Shown here: positions 34,934-43,292 of the stretch, in pieces
How the letters are laid out: each line of letters opens with the position of its first letter
How positions within the stretch are numbered: position 1 is the stretch's first letter
Program-made: the position numbers and the translations under genes
The notes under the pieces: generated by a model
The model's input: only the letters and a program-made list of their open reading frames with translations
The model's database searches: none
What the model was told of the DNA's origin: nothing
DNA from: Flavobacterium aciduliphilum
Lineage (GTDB): Bacteria; Bacteroidota; Bacteroidia; Flavobacteriales; Flavobacteriaceae
DNA: 64,000 bases
Assembly (NCBI RefSeq): GCF_003268855.1
Contig: NZ_QLSZ01000008.1
Coordinates: 1-64,000, forward strand
Reading direction: 5' to 3'

Positions 34934-35113
34934 ATGATTACAAAAAAGTTTGCCTATACAATAATTTTTTTGAGTTTGATTCTATTGATTTTTAACCTGA
35001 CGAGATTGAACTATAAGAATCTTGAAGACTCACATTATTTAGGGATTATTTCAAATATATGCTTAATTGCAACTATGATTATATCCATTCGAGATCGCCA
35101 TCACAAGAACTAA
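34934..35113 (+). CDS. 59-residue membrane protein
   Basis: Open frame ATG 34934 to TAA 35111-35113, 59 codons. The product has a positively charged start MITKKFA, a first hydrophobic helix (8-23), a polar loop with NYKNLEDSHY, a second helix (37-52) and a basic tail IRDRHHKN. The topology and charge pattern look like a real two-helix inner-membrane peptide rather than chance. It fills most of the 384-nt gap between the T9SS cargo and the cystathionine gene, and is followed by a terminator at 35166. Function unknown. Confidence 0.6.
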   Translation: MITKKFAYTIIFLSLILLIFNLTRLNYKNLEDSHYLGIISNICLIATMIISIRDRHHKN

Positions 35114-35165
35114 AAGCATCCAAAATCTACTTCTGGTCAATTTCACAAAAAATTTCCAAACAAAA

Positions 35166-35190
35166 AAAGGAGTCATTTTTGACTCCTTTA
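35166..35190. terminator. Bidirectional terminator
   Basis: Perfect 10-bp stem AAAGGAGTCA / TGACTCCTTT (35166-35175 / 35180-35189), 4-nt loop, flanked by A and T runs; between convergent genes. Confidence 0.8.
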
Positions 35191-35208
35191 ATATGATTCT
35201 TCTATGTC

Positions 35209-36351
35209 TTATCTAAAAGCTTGTTCCAAGTCGGCTAATAAATCGTCAATATCTTCAACTCCTGTACTTAATCTCACTAAGTCATCTGTGATGCCTACTT
35301 CCCATCGCTTGTCTTCTGGAATAGAGGCATGAGTCATTAAAGCGGGATGATTGGCCAAACTTTCTACGCCTCCTAGAGATTCGGCCAAGGTGAATACCTT
35401 CAATTTTTCTAAAAACGCAATGGCGTCTTCTTTTTTACCGGAAGTAAAAGTAAACGAAACCATTCCTCCAAAACCATTCATTTGTTTTTTGGCAATAGCA
35501 TAATGCGGGTGATCAGGCAATCCTGGGTAAAATACTTTAGCAACCTCTGGATGATTGCTCAAAAATTCGGCTACTTTCATACCATTTTCACAATGGCGTT
35601 GCACACGCAAATGCAAGGTTTTAATCCCTCTCAAAACCAAATAACTGTCCATAGGCCCTAATGTCGCACCCGTAGCAAATTGTTTAAAATGCAACTCGTC
35701 GCCCAATGCTTTGTCTTTTATAATCAAAGCACCCGCTATCACATCGGAATGCCCACCAAGGTATTTGGTAGCCGAGTGCATCACAATATCGGCACCCAAA
35801 TCTAAGGGTTTTTGCAAATAGGGCGTTGCAAACGTATTATCGACTGCAAAAAGAAGATTGTGTTTTTTGGTGATTTTGGCAAGTTCTTGAATGTCTGCCA
35901 ATTTCATTAAAGGATTGGTAGGTGTTTCTACCCAAACCAATTTGGTATTTTCGTTAATTAACGATTCAAACTGCGCCATGTTGTTCATGTCTACAAAATG
36001 GAATTTGATACCGCTATCTTTGTATAACCGTGTAAATAAGCGATACGTTCCGCCATACAAATCGTCCATAGCAATGATTTCATCTCCCGCTTTGAACAAG
36101 CGCAACAAACAATCGGTTGCGGCCAATCCAGAAGAAAAGGCAAGACCTCGAGCGCCATTTTCTATGGAAGCTAAGGCATCCTCGAGCGCTTGCCGCGTAG
36201 GATTGGCGGCTCTACTGTATTCATAATCCCCTACGGGTTGTCCAGGACTGGATTGTGCATACGTTGACGTTTGAAAAACAGGAGTCATTACCGCTCCTGT
36301 TACTTTTTCGTGGTGTTGGCCACCATGTATAACTTTTGTATTGAATTTCAT
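35209..36351 (-). CDS. Cystathionine gamma-synthase / trans-sulfuration PLP enzyme
   Basis: 380-residue Cys/Met-metabolism PLP enzyme. Seen: VFQTSTYAQSSPGQP and YEYSRAANPTRQALE (~45-60), LAFSSGLAATDCLL (PLP phosphate region), DNTFATPYLQKPL and SATKYLGGHSDVIAGAL with the PLP-binding lysine (~197). SLGGVESLANHPALMTHAS near 325-343 is also diagnostic. The family covers cystathionine gamma-synthase, beta-lyase and gamma-lyase; these cannot be separated by eye. An upstream ATG at 36387 exists, but a minus-strand -7 box at 36373-36366 puts transcription start downstream of it, so 36351 is chosen. Confidence 0.9.
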   Translation of the reverse strand: MKFNTKVIHGGQHHEKVTGAVMTPVFQTSTYAQSSPGQPVGDYEYSRAANPTRQALEDALASIENGARGLAFSSGLAATDCLLRLFKAGDEIIAMDDLYGGTYRLFTRLYKDSGIKFHFVDMNNMAQFESLINENTKLVWVETPTNPLMKLADIQELAKITKKHNLLFAVDNTFATPYLQKPLDLGADIVMHSATKYLGGHSDVIAGALIIKDKALGDELHFKQFATGATLGPMDSYLVLRGIKTLHLRVQRHCENGMKVAEFLSNHPEVAKVFYPGLPDHPHYAIAKKQMNGFGGMVSFTFTSGKKEDAIAFLEKLKVFTLAESLGGVESLANHPALMTHASIPEDKRWEVGITDDLVRLSTGVEDIDDLLADLEQAFR

Positions 36352-36365
36352 AAGTTTGTTTTTTG

Positions 36366-36373
36366 CAAAGATA
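36366..36373 (-). promoter_or_regulatory. -7 box TATCTTTG
   Basis: Minus-strand TAnnTTTG match 15 nt before the ATG at 36351; it also lies at the 3' edge of the upstream gap and decides that start. Confidence 0.5.
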
Positions 36374-36379
36374 ACGAGT

Positions 36380-36835
36380 TTACACAAATTTTCTTATCTG
36401 CATCATAATGCCAAGATGCAACTCTTCGTGATAATTATTGAATGCGATGGCTTCGGCAGCATTTGTGATACGAAATCCAACACCCGTTGTAAATTCATTA
36501 TACTTTTGAAATACGTCTTGCGCAACATCGGCTTCTGTTTTTTCTAGCGTGGTAAAAAGTAAGGTTTTGAGTGCATCAACTTCCTTCTGCATGGCAGGCT
36601 GTTCGGGCTTCGTTCCCTTACGGTATTGCTCCACCATCGCATCCGATACCATCATAGGTAAATCAGACAACTTATACACCAACATTTGTTGGACTACAAT
36701 ACAATGACCAATATTCCAAATGAGATTGTTACTAAATCCTTCGGGAAAGGTATTAAGCTGGTCTATCGTATAATTTTCTAAAAACCCTAATAGCATTTTT
36801 CGGCTGGAATGGTTTATTTTAAAAGACGTTTCCAT
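36380..36835 (-). CDS. DinB-fold protein
   Basis: 151-residue four-helix protein of the DinB/YfiT-like superfamily (unrelated to polymerase IV). Metal-ligand-type histidines occur at WNIGHCIVVQQ (~45) and in EELHLGIMMQIR (~141), spaced as in this fold. Such proteins bind a divalent metal and some are thiol-dependent transferases; the specific reaction is unknown. It lies upstream of, and in the same direction as, the cystathionine gene with 28 nt between. Confidence 0.8.
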   Translation of the reverse strand: METSFKINHSSRKMLLGFLENYTIDQLNTFPEGFSNNLIWNIGHCIVVQQMLVYKLSDLPMMVSDAMVEQYRKGTKPEQPAMQKEVDALKTLLFTTLEKTEADVAQDVFQKYNEFTTGVGFRITNAAEAIAFNNYHEELHLGIMMQIRKFV

Positions 36836-36904
36836 AGATTGAAATTTTTTATAAAAATACAGATTATAAGTTGGAAATGATTTTCCTTTGCAAAAAGAAA
36901 TTTT

Positions 36905-37258
36905 ATGACAAACAAAATCTATTATTTGGCTTCGTGCGATACGTGTCGAAAAATAATAAAATCGCTTCCAAAAACAGCCTCATTAGAATACCACGACATT
37001 CGTCAAAATCCTATTACAGAACAAGAATTGGAGGTATTACACAAACTTGCAGGAAGTTATGAAGCTCTTTTTAGTAAAAAAGCGCAGCTTTACAAATCGA
37101 TGGATTTAAAAAATAAGAATCTACAAGAATCTGATTATAAAAAATACCTTTTAGAGCATTATACCTTTTTGAGTCGTCCTGTTTTTATCTTGGAGGGTAA
37201 AATTTATATAGGAAACAGTCAAAAAAATATTACCGAAGTTCTTAAAATTTTAAGCTAA
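36905..37258 (+). CDS. ArsC/Spx-family thioredoxin-fold protein
   Basis: 117 residues, the typical length. The N-terminal thioredoxin-fold motif is LASCDTCRKIIKSLP with a CxxC (Cys11, Cys14), as in YffB/Spx/ArsC proteins. LEYHDIRQNPIT and RPVFILEGKIYIG (cis-Pro region) follow. The arsenate-reductase label is a family name; substrate here is not known and it is outside the ars operon at 31 kb. Its stop codon overlaps the start of the DMT transporter (TAATG), implying translational coupling. Confidence 0.85.
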   Translation: MTNKIYYLASCDTCRKIIKSLPKTASLEYHDIRQNPITEQELEVLHKLAGSYEALFSKKAQLYKSMDLKNKNLQESDYKKYLLEHYTFLSRPVFILEGKIYIGNSQKNITEVLKILS

Positions 37259-38151
37259 TGTCAAAAAGAAATTGGGCATTAGTTGCCGCAACACTAGTTT
37301 CTATTATTTATGGTGTCACATTTACCATTGCTAAAGACGTCATGCCTGCTTTTGTGCAACCGTTTGGATTTATTAGCATGCGCGTAGGGGGTTCGATGGT
37401 GTTGTTTTGGTTGGTTTCCTTTCTAGGACCAAAAGAAAAAATTGCATTACAAGACTTTCCACGAATTGGAGCTGCAGCTTTGTTTGGTGTAGCGTTAAAC
37501 ATGCTCACTTTTTTCAAAGGACTGAGTTATACCTCGCCTATTATGGGAGCCGTACTCATGGTTACTACCCCTATGATTGTGCTGGTGTTATCGTCTATTA
37601 TCATGAAAGAACGAATGCAAAAAAGAAAAATGACAGGAATTTTATTGGGGTTGGCTGGGACGATCACGTTAATTTTATATGGAAAATCAATGGTGAACGC
37701 TCCTAATGCCATGTTAGGTAATTTATTGGTATTTATTAATGCCATTTCGTATGGTTTTTACTTGATATTGGTGAAAAAATTAATGGACAAATACAACGCT
37801 TTTACGTTTGTGAAATGGATTTACACTTTTGGATTCATTATGGTCATTCCGTTTGGTTGGAACGAATTTCAAGCCATTCAATGGCATGCAATGCCTACAG
37901 AAATTTTTTGGAAAATTGGTTTTGTAGTAGTCTTCTCAACCTTTCTAACCTATCTTCTAAATTTAGTTTCCATGCGAGAACTCAAACCTACAATCGTAGC
38001 TGTTTTTATTTATTTACAGCCGCTTTTTGCAAGTATTTTTGCTGTCAGTTTAGGGAAAGACGACCTAAGTCTTATTAAAATACTCTCTGCGGTACTAATC
38101 TTTGCAGGAGTTTATTTGGTAACACAAAAAAGCGTGAATAGGAGTACGTAA
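37258..38151 (+). CDS. DMT/EamA-family transporter
   Basis: 297 residues with ten predicted helices arranged as two EamA repeats (~8-138 and ~150-290). The first repeat ends in VTTPMIVLVLSSIIMKERM and the second in TIVAVFIYLQPLFASIFAV, the characteristic conserved helix pairs. Exports or imports small metabolites; substrate unknown. Start overlaps the upstream ArsC/Spx-like stop by 1 nt. Confidence 0.87.
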   Translation: MSKRNWALVAATLVSIIYGVTFTIAKDVMPAFVQPFGFISMRVGGSMVLFWLVSFLGPKEKIALQDFPRIGAAALFGVALNMLTFFKGLSYTSPIMGAVLMVTTPMIVLVLSSIIMKERMQKRKMTGILLGLAGTITLILYGKSMVNAPNAMLGNLLVFINAISYGFYLILVKKLMDKYNAFTFVKWIYTFGFIMVIPFGWNEFQAIQWHAMPTEIFWKIGFVVVFSTFLTYLLNLVSMRELKPTIVAVFIYLQPLFASIFAVSLGKDDLSLIKILSAVLIFAGVYLVTQKSVNRST

Positions 38152-38209
38152 ATATTTATTGATTGCTCAGGGCACTACTAACTATTCACAAATAACGAAT
38201 TACTTTTAG

Positions 38210-38217
38210 TATATTTG
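38210..38217 (+). promoter_or_regulatory. -7 box TATATTTG upstream of yicC-like gene
   Basis: Perfect TAnnTTTG element 22 nt before the ATG at 38239. Confidence 0.55.
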
Positions 38218-38238
38218 AAGTCTTTTTAATTCATAAGA

Positions 38239-39099
38239 ATGATACAATCAATGACTGGTTTTGGGAAAGCAACGCTGCAATTACCAACAAAAAAAATTTC
38301 TGTAGAACTAAAATCGCTAAACAGCAAGGGGTTAGATTTAAACACAAGAATGCCATCGGTATATCGCGAAATGGAATTAGGCCTTCGCAATCAACTTTCA
38401 CAACGATTGGAACGCGGAAAAATTGATTTTTCATTATATATTGACGTGACTGGCGAGGAAACCTCATCAAAAATTAATATACCCATCGTTAAAGGATACA
38501 TCAACCAAATGAAAGCAGTGATTCCGAATGCCGACGAAACCGAATTGATGAAAATGGCTGTGCGAATGCCCGATGCCCTAAAAACAGAACGGGAAGAAAT
38601 TGATGAAAAAGAATGGGAATCGATTCAAAAAGTCATCGACCAAGCTTTGGAAAATATCGTTAGTTTTAGAAAAGATGAGGGCAAAGCACTTGAAAAAGAA
38701 TTTATACAACGCATTGCGAATATCAAAAAACTCATGCTAGAAGCAGTAGCTTATGATAGTGAGCGCATCGAAACCGTAAAGACTAGACTTCGCACAGCAT
38801 TAGATGAACTTCAAATGAATGTGGATGAAAACCGGTTTGAACAAGAATTGATTTTTTATCTCGAAAAATATGATATTACGGAAGAAAAAGTACGTTTAGA
38901 AAATCATCTAAATTATTTCGTTGAAACCCTTGCTGGAACAGAAGCCAATGGTAGAAAATTAGGATTCATCACACAAGAAATGGGTAGAGAAATCAATACA
39001 ATGGGATCTAAATCCAACCATTCGGAAATGCAAAAATTGGTGGTGATGATGAAAGACGAATTGGAAAAAATTAAAGAGCAAGTACTTAATGTTTTGTAA
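38239..39099 (+). CDS. YicC/YloC-family endoribonuclease
   Basis: 286 residues, starting with the hallmark MIQSMTGFGKA and carrying VELKSLNSKGLDLNTRMP (~24-41) and the C-terminal signature LGFITQEMGREINTMGSKS (~252-270). Members in E. coli and Bacillus are RNases. The family is commonly next to gmk, as here, but in this genome a four-helix-bundle gene has come between them. Confidence 0.92.
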   Translation: MIQSMTGFGKATLQLPTKKISVELKSLNSKGLDLNTRMPSVYREMELGLRNQLSQRLERGKIDFSLYIDVTGEETSSKINIPIVKGYINQMKAVIPNADETELMKMAVRMPDALKTEREEIDEKEWESIQKVIDQALENIVSFRKDEGKALEKEFIQRIANIKKLMLEAVAYDSERIETVKTRLRTALDELQMNVDENRFEQELIFYLEKYDITEEKVRLENHLNYFVETLAGTEANGRKLGFITQEMGREINTMGSKSNHSEMQKLVVMMKDELEKIKEQVLNVL

Positions 39100-39108
39100 G
39101 TGATTAGT
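39099..39108 (+). repeat. Left inverted word flanking the four-helix-bundle gene
   Basis: AGTGATTAGT starts at the last base of the yicC-like stop region and is the exact reverse complement of ACTAATCACT at 39492 and 39506 on the other side of the inserted gene. Confidence 0.7.
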
Positions 39109-39133
39109 GAAGAGCATTTAAAAACAAATAAAT

Positions 39134-39496
39134 ATGGGGAGCATAAATTCTTATAAAGACTTATTAATCTGGCAAAGAGGGATCGTTTTAGTCGTTATTT
39201 ATCAATTAGTTACATCCTTTCCTCAAGAAGAATTGTATGCTTTAACTTCTCAAATTAAAAGAGCTGCCATTTCAATTCCTTCAAATATAAGCGAAGGTTA
39301 TGGCAGAAACACGGATAAATCATTTAGTTACTTTTTAGATATTTCAAGAGGTTCTTTAAATGAATTAGAAACTCAGTTAATTATTGCAAAAGAATTAGAC
39401 TTTGTTACAGATTTAAAATCATATAATGAAATAATGATTTTGATTGAAGAAGAAAGTAAAATGATAAACGCTTTCTCAAGAAACTTAAAAAACTAA
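39134..39496 (+). CDS. Four-helix bundle protein (S23 / 23S-rRNA intervening-sequence type)
   Basis: 120 residues, all helical. YALTSQIKRAAISIPSNISE (~36-55) followed by GYGR, and FLDISRGSLNELETQL (~68-83), are the hallmarks of the S23/IVP family first seen in intervening sequences of 23S rRNA genes; related proteins accompany diversity-generating retroelements. The biochemical role of free-standing copies is unknown. It interrupts the usual yicC-gmk neighbourhood, and inverted copies of a 10-bp word flank it (39099-39108; 39492-39501 and 39506-39515), suggesting insertion as a unit. Its stop lies inside the right repeat. Confidence 0.88.
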   Translation: MGSINSYKDLLIWQRGIVLVVIYQLVTSFPQEELYALTSQIKRAAISIPSNISEGYGRNTDKSFSYFLDISRGSLNELETQLIIAKELDFVTDLKSYNEIMILIEEESKMINAFSRNLKN

Positions 39497-39518
39497 TCAC
39501 TATTTACTAATCACTAAA
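39492..39518 (+). repeat. Right-end repeat of the four-helix-bundle cassette
   Basis: Two direct ACTAATCACTA words separated by 3 nt; the 27-nt segment matches 56256-56282 at 24 of 27 positions. Confidence 0.75.
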
Positions 39519-40091
39519 ATGAAAGGAAAATTAATCGTATTCTCAGCACCATCAGGTTCGGGAAAAACCACGATAGTAAGGCATTTATTGCAACAAGACG
39601 ATTTAAATCTGGAATTTTCGATTTCAGCAGCGACCCGTGACCCTCGTGGAGAAGAAGTTGATGGAAAAGAGTATTATTTTATGTCTATTGCCGATTTTAA
39701 AAAGCACATTAAAGCAGAAGATTTTGTAGAATGGGAAGAAGTGTATCGCGATAATTTTTATGGAACGTTAAAAAGTGAAGTGGAGCGCATTTGGGCTCAA
39801 GGTAAAAACGTGATTTTCGACATTGATGTGGCAGGTGGACTACGCATAAAATCAAAATTTCCAGAAGAAACCCTAGCTGTTTTCGTCAAACCTCCTAGTG
39901 TAGATGAACTTAAACGAAGACTCAAAGAACGTTCTACCGAAAGTGATGATAAAATCAATATGCGAATTGCTAAAGCCCATGTAGAGTTGGCTACGGCCCC
40001 ACAATTTGATAAAATCATTAAAAATTATGATTTGGATGTTGCGAAAGCGGAAGCTTATGAATTGGTAAAAAAGTTTATTTCAAAAGATTAA
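39519..40091 (+). CDS. gmk: Guanylate kinase
   Basis: 190 residues, ATP + GMP to ADP + GDP. P-loop FSAPSGSGKTTIV (8-20), GMP-binding SAATRDPRGEEVDGKEYYF (in pieces; ~36-54) and VIFDIDVAGGLRIK (~101-114) are all present. It starts 22 nt after the four-helix-bundle gene and immediately after the right repeat; nadD follows after 3 nt. Confidence 0.96.
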   Translation: MKGKLIVFSAPSGSGKTTIVRHLLQQDDLNLEFSISAATRDPRGEEVDGKEYYFMSIADFKKHIKAEDFVEWEEVYRDNFYGTLKSEVERIWAQGKNVIFDIDVAGGLRIKSKFPEETLAVFVKPPSVDELKRRLKERSTESDDKINMRIAKAHVELATAPQFDKIIKNYDLDVAKAEAYELVKKFISKD

Positions 40092-40094
40092 ATA

Positions 40095-40676
40095 GTGAAA
40101 ATTGGTCTGTATTTCGGAACATTCAACCCCATTCATGTGGGGCATTTAATTATTGCCAATCATTTGGCAGAACATTCCGATTTAGATCAAATTTGGATGG
40201 TAGTCACGCCACACAACCCACACAAACAAAAAAGTACCTTATTGGATGATTACCAACGGTTGTATATGGTCAATTTAGCCACCGAGGCCTATCCAAAAAT
40301 TAAAGCTTCAGATGTGGAATTTAAACTGCCTCAGCCAAATTTTACCGTCAATACATTAGTCCATTTGAATGAAAAGCACCCACAACACGAATTTTGTTTA
40401 ATCATGGGTCAAGACAATTTAAACGCCTTACATAAATGGAAAAATTATGAATACATTATGGCTCATCACGAAATTTATGTCTATCCTCGATTGCATTCGG
40501 GTACTGTTGATGCTCAATTTGTAAACCATCCCAAAATTCACATGGTAAACGCTCCAGTAGTGGAGTTATCTTCTACCTTGATTCGAGATAGTATTAAAAA
40601 CAAAAAGAACGTACGCCCTTTAGTTCCTGAACAAGTTTGGGAATACTTAGAGCGCAATAATTTCTACAGGTCATAA
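40095..40676 (+). CDS. nadD: Nicotinate-nucleotide adenylyltransferase
   Basis: 193-residue NAD biosynthesis enzyme forming deamido-NAD from NaMN and ATP. Nucleotidyltransferase motif GTFNPIHVGHLIIANH with HxGH (~17-20), the VVTPHNPHK substrate loop (~42-50) and the second nucleotide-binding motif VELSSTLIRDSIKN (~158-171, SSTxIR) are intact. Start is GTG at 40095, 3 nt after gmk; no in-frame ATG exists before the first motif. Confidence 0.95.
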   Translation: MKIGLYFGTFNPIHVGHLIIANHLAEHSDLDQIWMVVTPHNPHKQKSTLLDDYQRLYMVNLATEAYPKIKASDVEFKLPQPNFTVNTLVHLNEKHPQHEFCLIMGQDNLNALHKWKNYEYIMAHHEIYVYPRLHSGTVDAQFVNHPKIHMVNAPVVELSSTLIRDSIKNKKNVRPLVPEQVWEYLERNNFYRS

Positions 40677-40738
40677 ACTTAGATTTTATTTAGTTACACC
40701 TTAACATTCCTTTACCACTTGTTCGTGGGTTCATTTTG

Positions 40739-40746
40739 TACCTTTG
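40739..40746 (+). promoter_or_regulatory. -7 box TACCTTTG
   Basis: Perfect TAnnTTTG element 20 nt before the ATG at 40767. Confidence 0.5.
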
Positions 40747-40766
40747 TCGTTCTAAATTAAAACATC

Positions 40767-41933
40767 ATGAACAACTTTGAATTATACAATCCCGTAAATT
40801 ATATTTTTGGTAAAGACCAAGTACAAAAATTAGCCGAACTAGTTCCTGCAAACGCTAAAGTTTTGATAGCCTATGGAGGGGGAAGCATCTTTAAAAACGG
40901 GGTTCATGAAGCCGTAACCAAAGCATTGAAAGGGTTTGAAGTGGTAGAATTTGGAGGCATCGAACCTAATCCCCATTTTGAAACCTTGATGAAAGCGGTG
41001 CAGCTCATTCGTGAACAAAATATTGACTTCATCCTTGCCGTTGGTGGAGGAAGTGTGATTGATGGCGTCAAATTTATTTCTGCGGCGGTGCATTATGATG
41101 GGGATGCTGCCGATATTTTAAGAAAACGCATTCTTTTTAAAGCTGGAGCCAAAGTAATTCCCTTTGGAACGGTGTTAACCCTTCCTGCTACTGGTTCTGA
41201 GATGAATTCGGGAGCCGTAGTTACCATCGCTGCAACTCAAGAAAAACTGACTTTAGGAGGGAGTGCATTATTTCCAAAATTTTCTATCGTTGACCCTACT
41301 GTCATTATATCACTTCCAAAAAGACAACTACAAAATGGTGTCGTAGATGCCTTTACACACGTTATGGAGCAATACCTAACCTACCCCCATGAGGCGTTTT
41401 TACAAGATCGATTTGCCGAAAGTATTTTAAAAACACTCATCGAAATTGGTCCGAATGTGGTTGAAAATCCAAGTGATTATATCTTGGCTTCCAATTTTGT
41501 ATGGTGTGCCACTATGGCTTTAAACGGGTTGATTCAAAAAGGAGTACCTAGTGATTGGGCTACACACATGATCGGACACGAGTTAACTGCACTATACCAA
41601 ATTGATCATGCTCGAACCTTGGCGATAATTGGTCCGAATCTATACAAAGTCATGTTTGAAACCAAGAAAGAAAAATTGGCTCAGTATGGAAAAAGAGTTT
41701 GGAATCTTTCCGAAAATTCGGTGGAGGAAAATGCTCAAAAAGCGATTGAAAAAACCATCGAATTTTTCCACATTATGGGAATGAAAACCAAAATTTCAGA
41801 AAATGCTGAAAACATAGAAAATACAGCAGAGATGGTTGTAAAACGTTTTCAAGAAAGAGGATGGAATGCTCTAGGAGAAAGACAAAATATCACGTTAGAG
41901 AAAGTTCAAGAAATTGTGGAAATGAGTTACTAA
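40767..41933 (+). CDS. Iron-containing (YqhD-like) alcohol dehydrogenase
   Basis: 388 residues, the length of YqhD/BdhA-type group III alcohol dehydrogenases. Nucleotide-binding VLIAYGGGSIFKNG and AVGGGSVIDGVKF. Metal ligands in the expected spacing: Asp195 and His199 in DAFTHVMEQY, His near 267 in ATHMIGHE and His near 281 in IDHARTL. YqhD enzymes reduce a broad range of aldehydes with NADPH; GGGS fits that subgroup. Monocistronic, with promoter at 40739 and terminator at 41968-42004. Confidence 0.9.
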   Translation: MNNFELYNPVNYIFGKDQVQKLAELVPANAKVLIAYGGGSIFKNGVHEAVTKALKGFEVVEFGGIEPNPHFETLMKAVQLIREQNIDFILAVGGGSVIDGVKFISAAVHYDGDAADILRKRILFKAGAKVIPFGTVLTLPATGSEMNSGAVVTIAATQEKLTLGGSALFPKFSIVDPTVIISLPKRQLQNGVVDAFTHVMEQYLTYPHEAFLQDRFAESILKTLIEIGPNVVENPSDYILASNFVWCATMALNGLIQKGVPSDWATHMIGHELTALYQIDHARTLAIIGPNLYKVMFETKKEKLAQYGKRVWNLSENSVEENAQKAIEKTIEFFHIMGMKTKISENAENIENTAEMVVKRFQERGWNALGERQNITLEKVQEIVEMSY

Positions 41934-41967
41934 CCTCTTTTTTATTTTCTAAAACAAAACATCAGTC

Positions 41968-42004
41968 AAAAGGCGTTCATAGATATATTCTAGAACGCCT
42001 TTTT
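41968..42004 (+). terminator. Terminator after alcohol dehydrogenase
   Basis: Stem AAAAGGCGTTC / GAACGCCTTTT (41968-41978 / 41993-42003), 14-nt loop, T run. Confidence 0.8.
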
Positions 42005-42176
42005 CAAACCCAAAACAAAAAGTAATACAAAAAATAGTCCCATTAGAGTCTATTTGTATACAGAAAACGTAAAAATGAAATTCTTATTGTATTGAATTAC
42101 AAAAAAGTATCTTTTCTTTTCACATCTATTTATTTGAATCTCAATCCTTGGGTATTCTCGATTCAATAAAATTCTG

Positions 42177-42184
42177 TATTTTTG
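42177..42184 (+). promoter_or_regulatory. -7 box TATTTTTG upstream of gpsA
   Basis: TAnnTTTG match 21 nt before the ATG at 42206; it overlaps a longer upstream open frame (from 42182) and so rules that start out. Confidence 0.5.
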
Positions 42185-42205
42185 ATTCTTCAAACTATTG
42201 AAAAA

Positions 42206-43201
42206 ATGAATCAAAATATAAAATTTGCAGTGATTGGCGGGGGAAGTTGGGCTACTGCAATTGCTAAAATGTTGTGTGTTAATCTTAACGAAATTGCATG
42301 GTATATGCGAAATCAAGCCGCAATTGACCACATAAAAGCCTACAAACACAACCCCAATTACTTAAGTTCTGTTGAGTTCGATACCAAAAAATTAATCTTG
42401 ACCTCAGATATTAATGAGGCGGTGCGCTATGCCGATTATATTATTTTTGCTATTCCGTCTGCTTTTTTAAATGGAGAATTAGAAAACCTCACCGAAAGCT
42501 TAGAGGGTAAAGTAATTTTTTCGGCCATCAAGGGTATTGTCCCTGAAACTTTTCTAATTGTTGGGGAACATTTTCATAAAAAATATACCATTCCTTATCA
42601 GAATATTGGAGTGATTACGGGGCCTTGTCATGCGGAAGAAGTCGCTTTAGAACGATTGTCTTATTTAACTATTGCCTGTGGTGATGCCTCTAAAGCAAAA
42701 GTAGTGGCAAATGTACTCGCTGGAAATTACATCAAAACTAAAATTTCAGATGATATCATCGGAACCGAATATGCCGCGATGCTTAAAAACATTTACGCTA
42801 TTGCGGCTGGAATTGCACATGGTTTGGGGTATGGCGATAATTTCCAATCTGTTATTATGAGTAATGCCATTCGTGAAATGAAAAAATTCATAAGAAAAGT
42901 GCACAAAATGAAGCGTAACATCAATGATTCGGCGTATTTAGGAGATTTATTGGTTACGGGATATTCTGTGTTTTCTAGAAACCGAATGTTTGGAAATATG
43001 ATTGGCAAAGGCTATACTGTAAAATCGGCTATGATGGAAATGAGCATGGTAGCCGAAGGATATTATGCGGTAAAAAGTGCGTATGCCTTAAATCAAGAAT
43101 ATAAAGCAAAAACCCCTATTATTGATGCAGTATATCAAATTCTTTATGAAGGGAAAAACGCCAGAACGGTCTTTAAAAAACTAACCGAAAAAATGGATTA
43201 A
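42206..43201 (+). CDS. gpsA: NAD(P)H-dependent glycerol-3-phosphate dehydrogenase
   Basis: 331 residues; makes glycerol 3-phosphate from dihydroxyacetone phosphate for phospholipid synthesis. N-terminal Rossmann GxGxxA-type motif AVIGGGSWATAIAKM, VIFSAIKGIVPET, GVITGPCHAEEVA, the catalytic lysine segment EYAAMLKNIYAIAAGIAHGLG and a C-terminal substrate motif SRNRMFGNMIGKGY (with the usual RN). Start chosen from the promoter and because the fold begins at MNQNIKFAV. The terminator at 43244 separates it from the convergent lipoprotein gene. Confidence 0.94.
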   Translation: MNQNIKFAVIGGGSWATAIAKMLCVNLNEIAWYMRNQAAIDHIKAYKHNPNYLSSVEFDTKKLILTSDINEAVRYADYIIFAIPSAFLNGELENLTESLEGKVIFSAIKGIVPETFLIVGEHFHKKYTIPYQNIGVITGPCHAEEVALERLSYLTIACGDASKAKVVANVLAGNYIKTKISDDIIGTEYAAMLKNIYAIAAGIAHGLGYGDNFQSVIMSNAIREMKKFIRKVHKMKRNINDSAYLGDLLVTGYSVFSRNRMFGNMIGKGYTVKSAMMEMSMVAEGYYAVKSAYALNQEYKAKTPIIDAVYQILYEGKNARTVFKKLTEKMD

Positions 43202-43243
43202 TTCTTTAGAAAGCGAACTAATTCTTAATATAATATCAATAAC

Positions 43244-43275
43244 AAAAAAACCGCCTTATAAAAGACGGTTTTTTG
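43244..43275. terminator. Bidirectional terminator
   Basis: Imperfect stem AAAAAACCG-C-CTT / AAG-A-CGGTTTTTT with a short AT-rich loop between convergent genes ending at 43201 and 43293. Confidence 0.7.
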
Positions 43276-43292
43276 TATTTAATGTAAAAAAA

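Noticed and set aside
36905..37258. Second arsenic-resistance gene
   Set aside because: The ArsC family label is shared with Spx/YffB proteins; it has its own neighbours and no operator like that of arsR.
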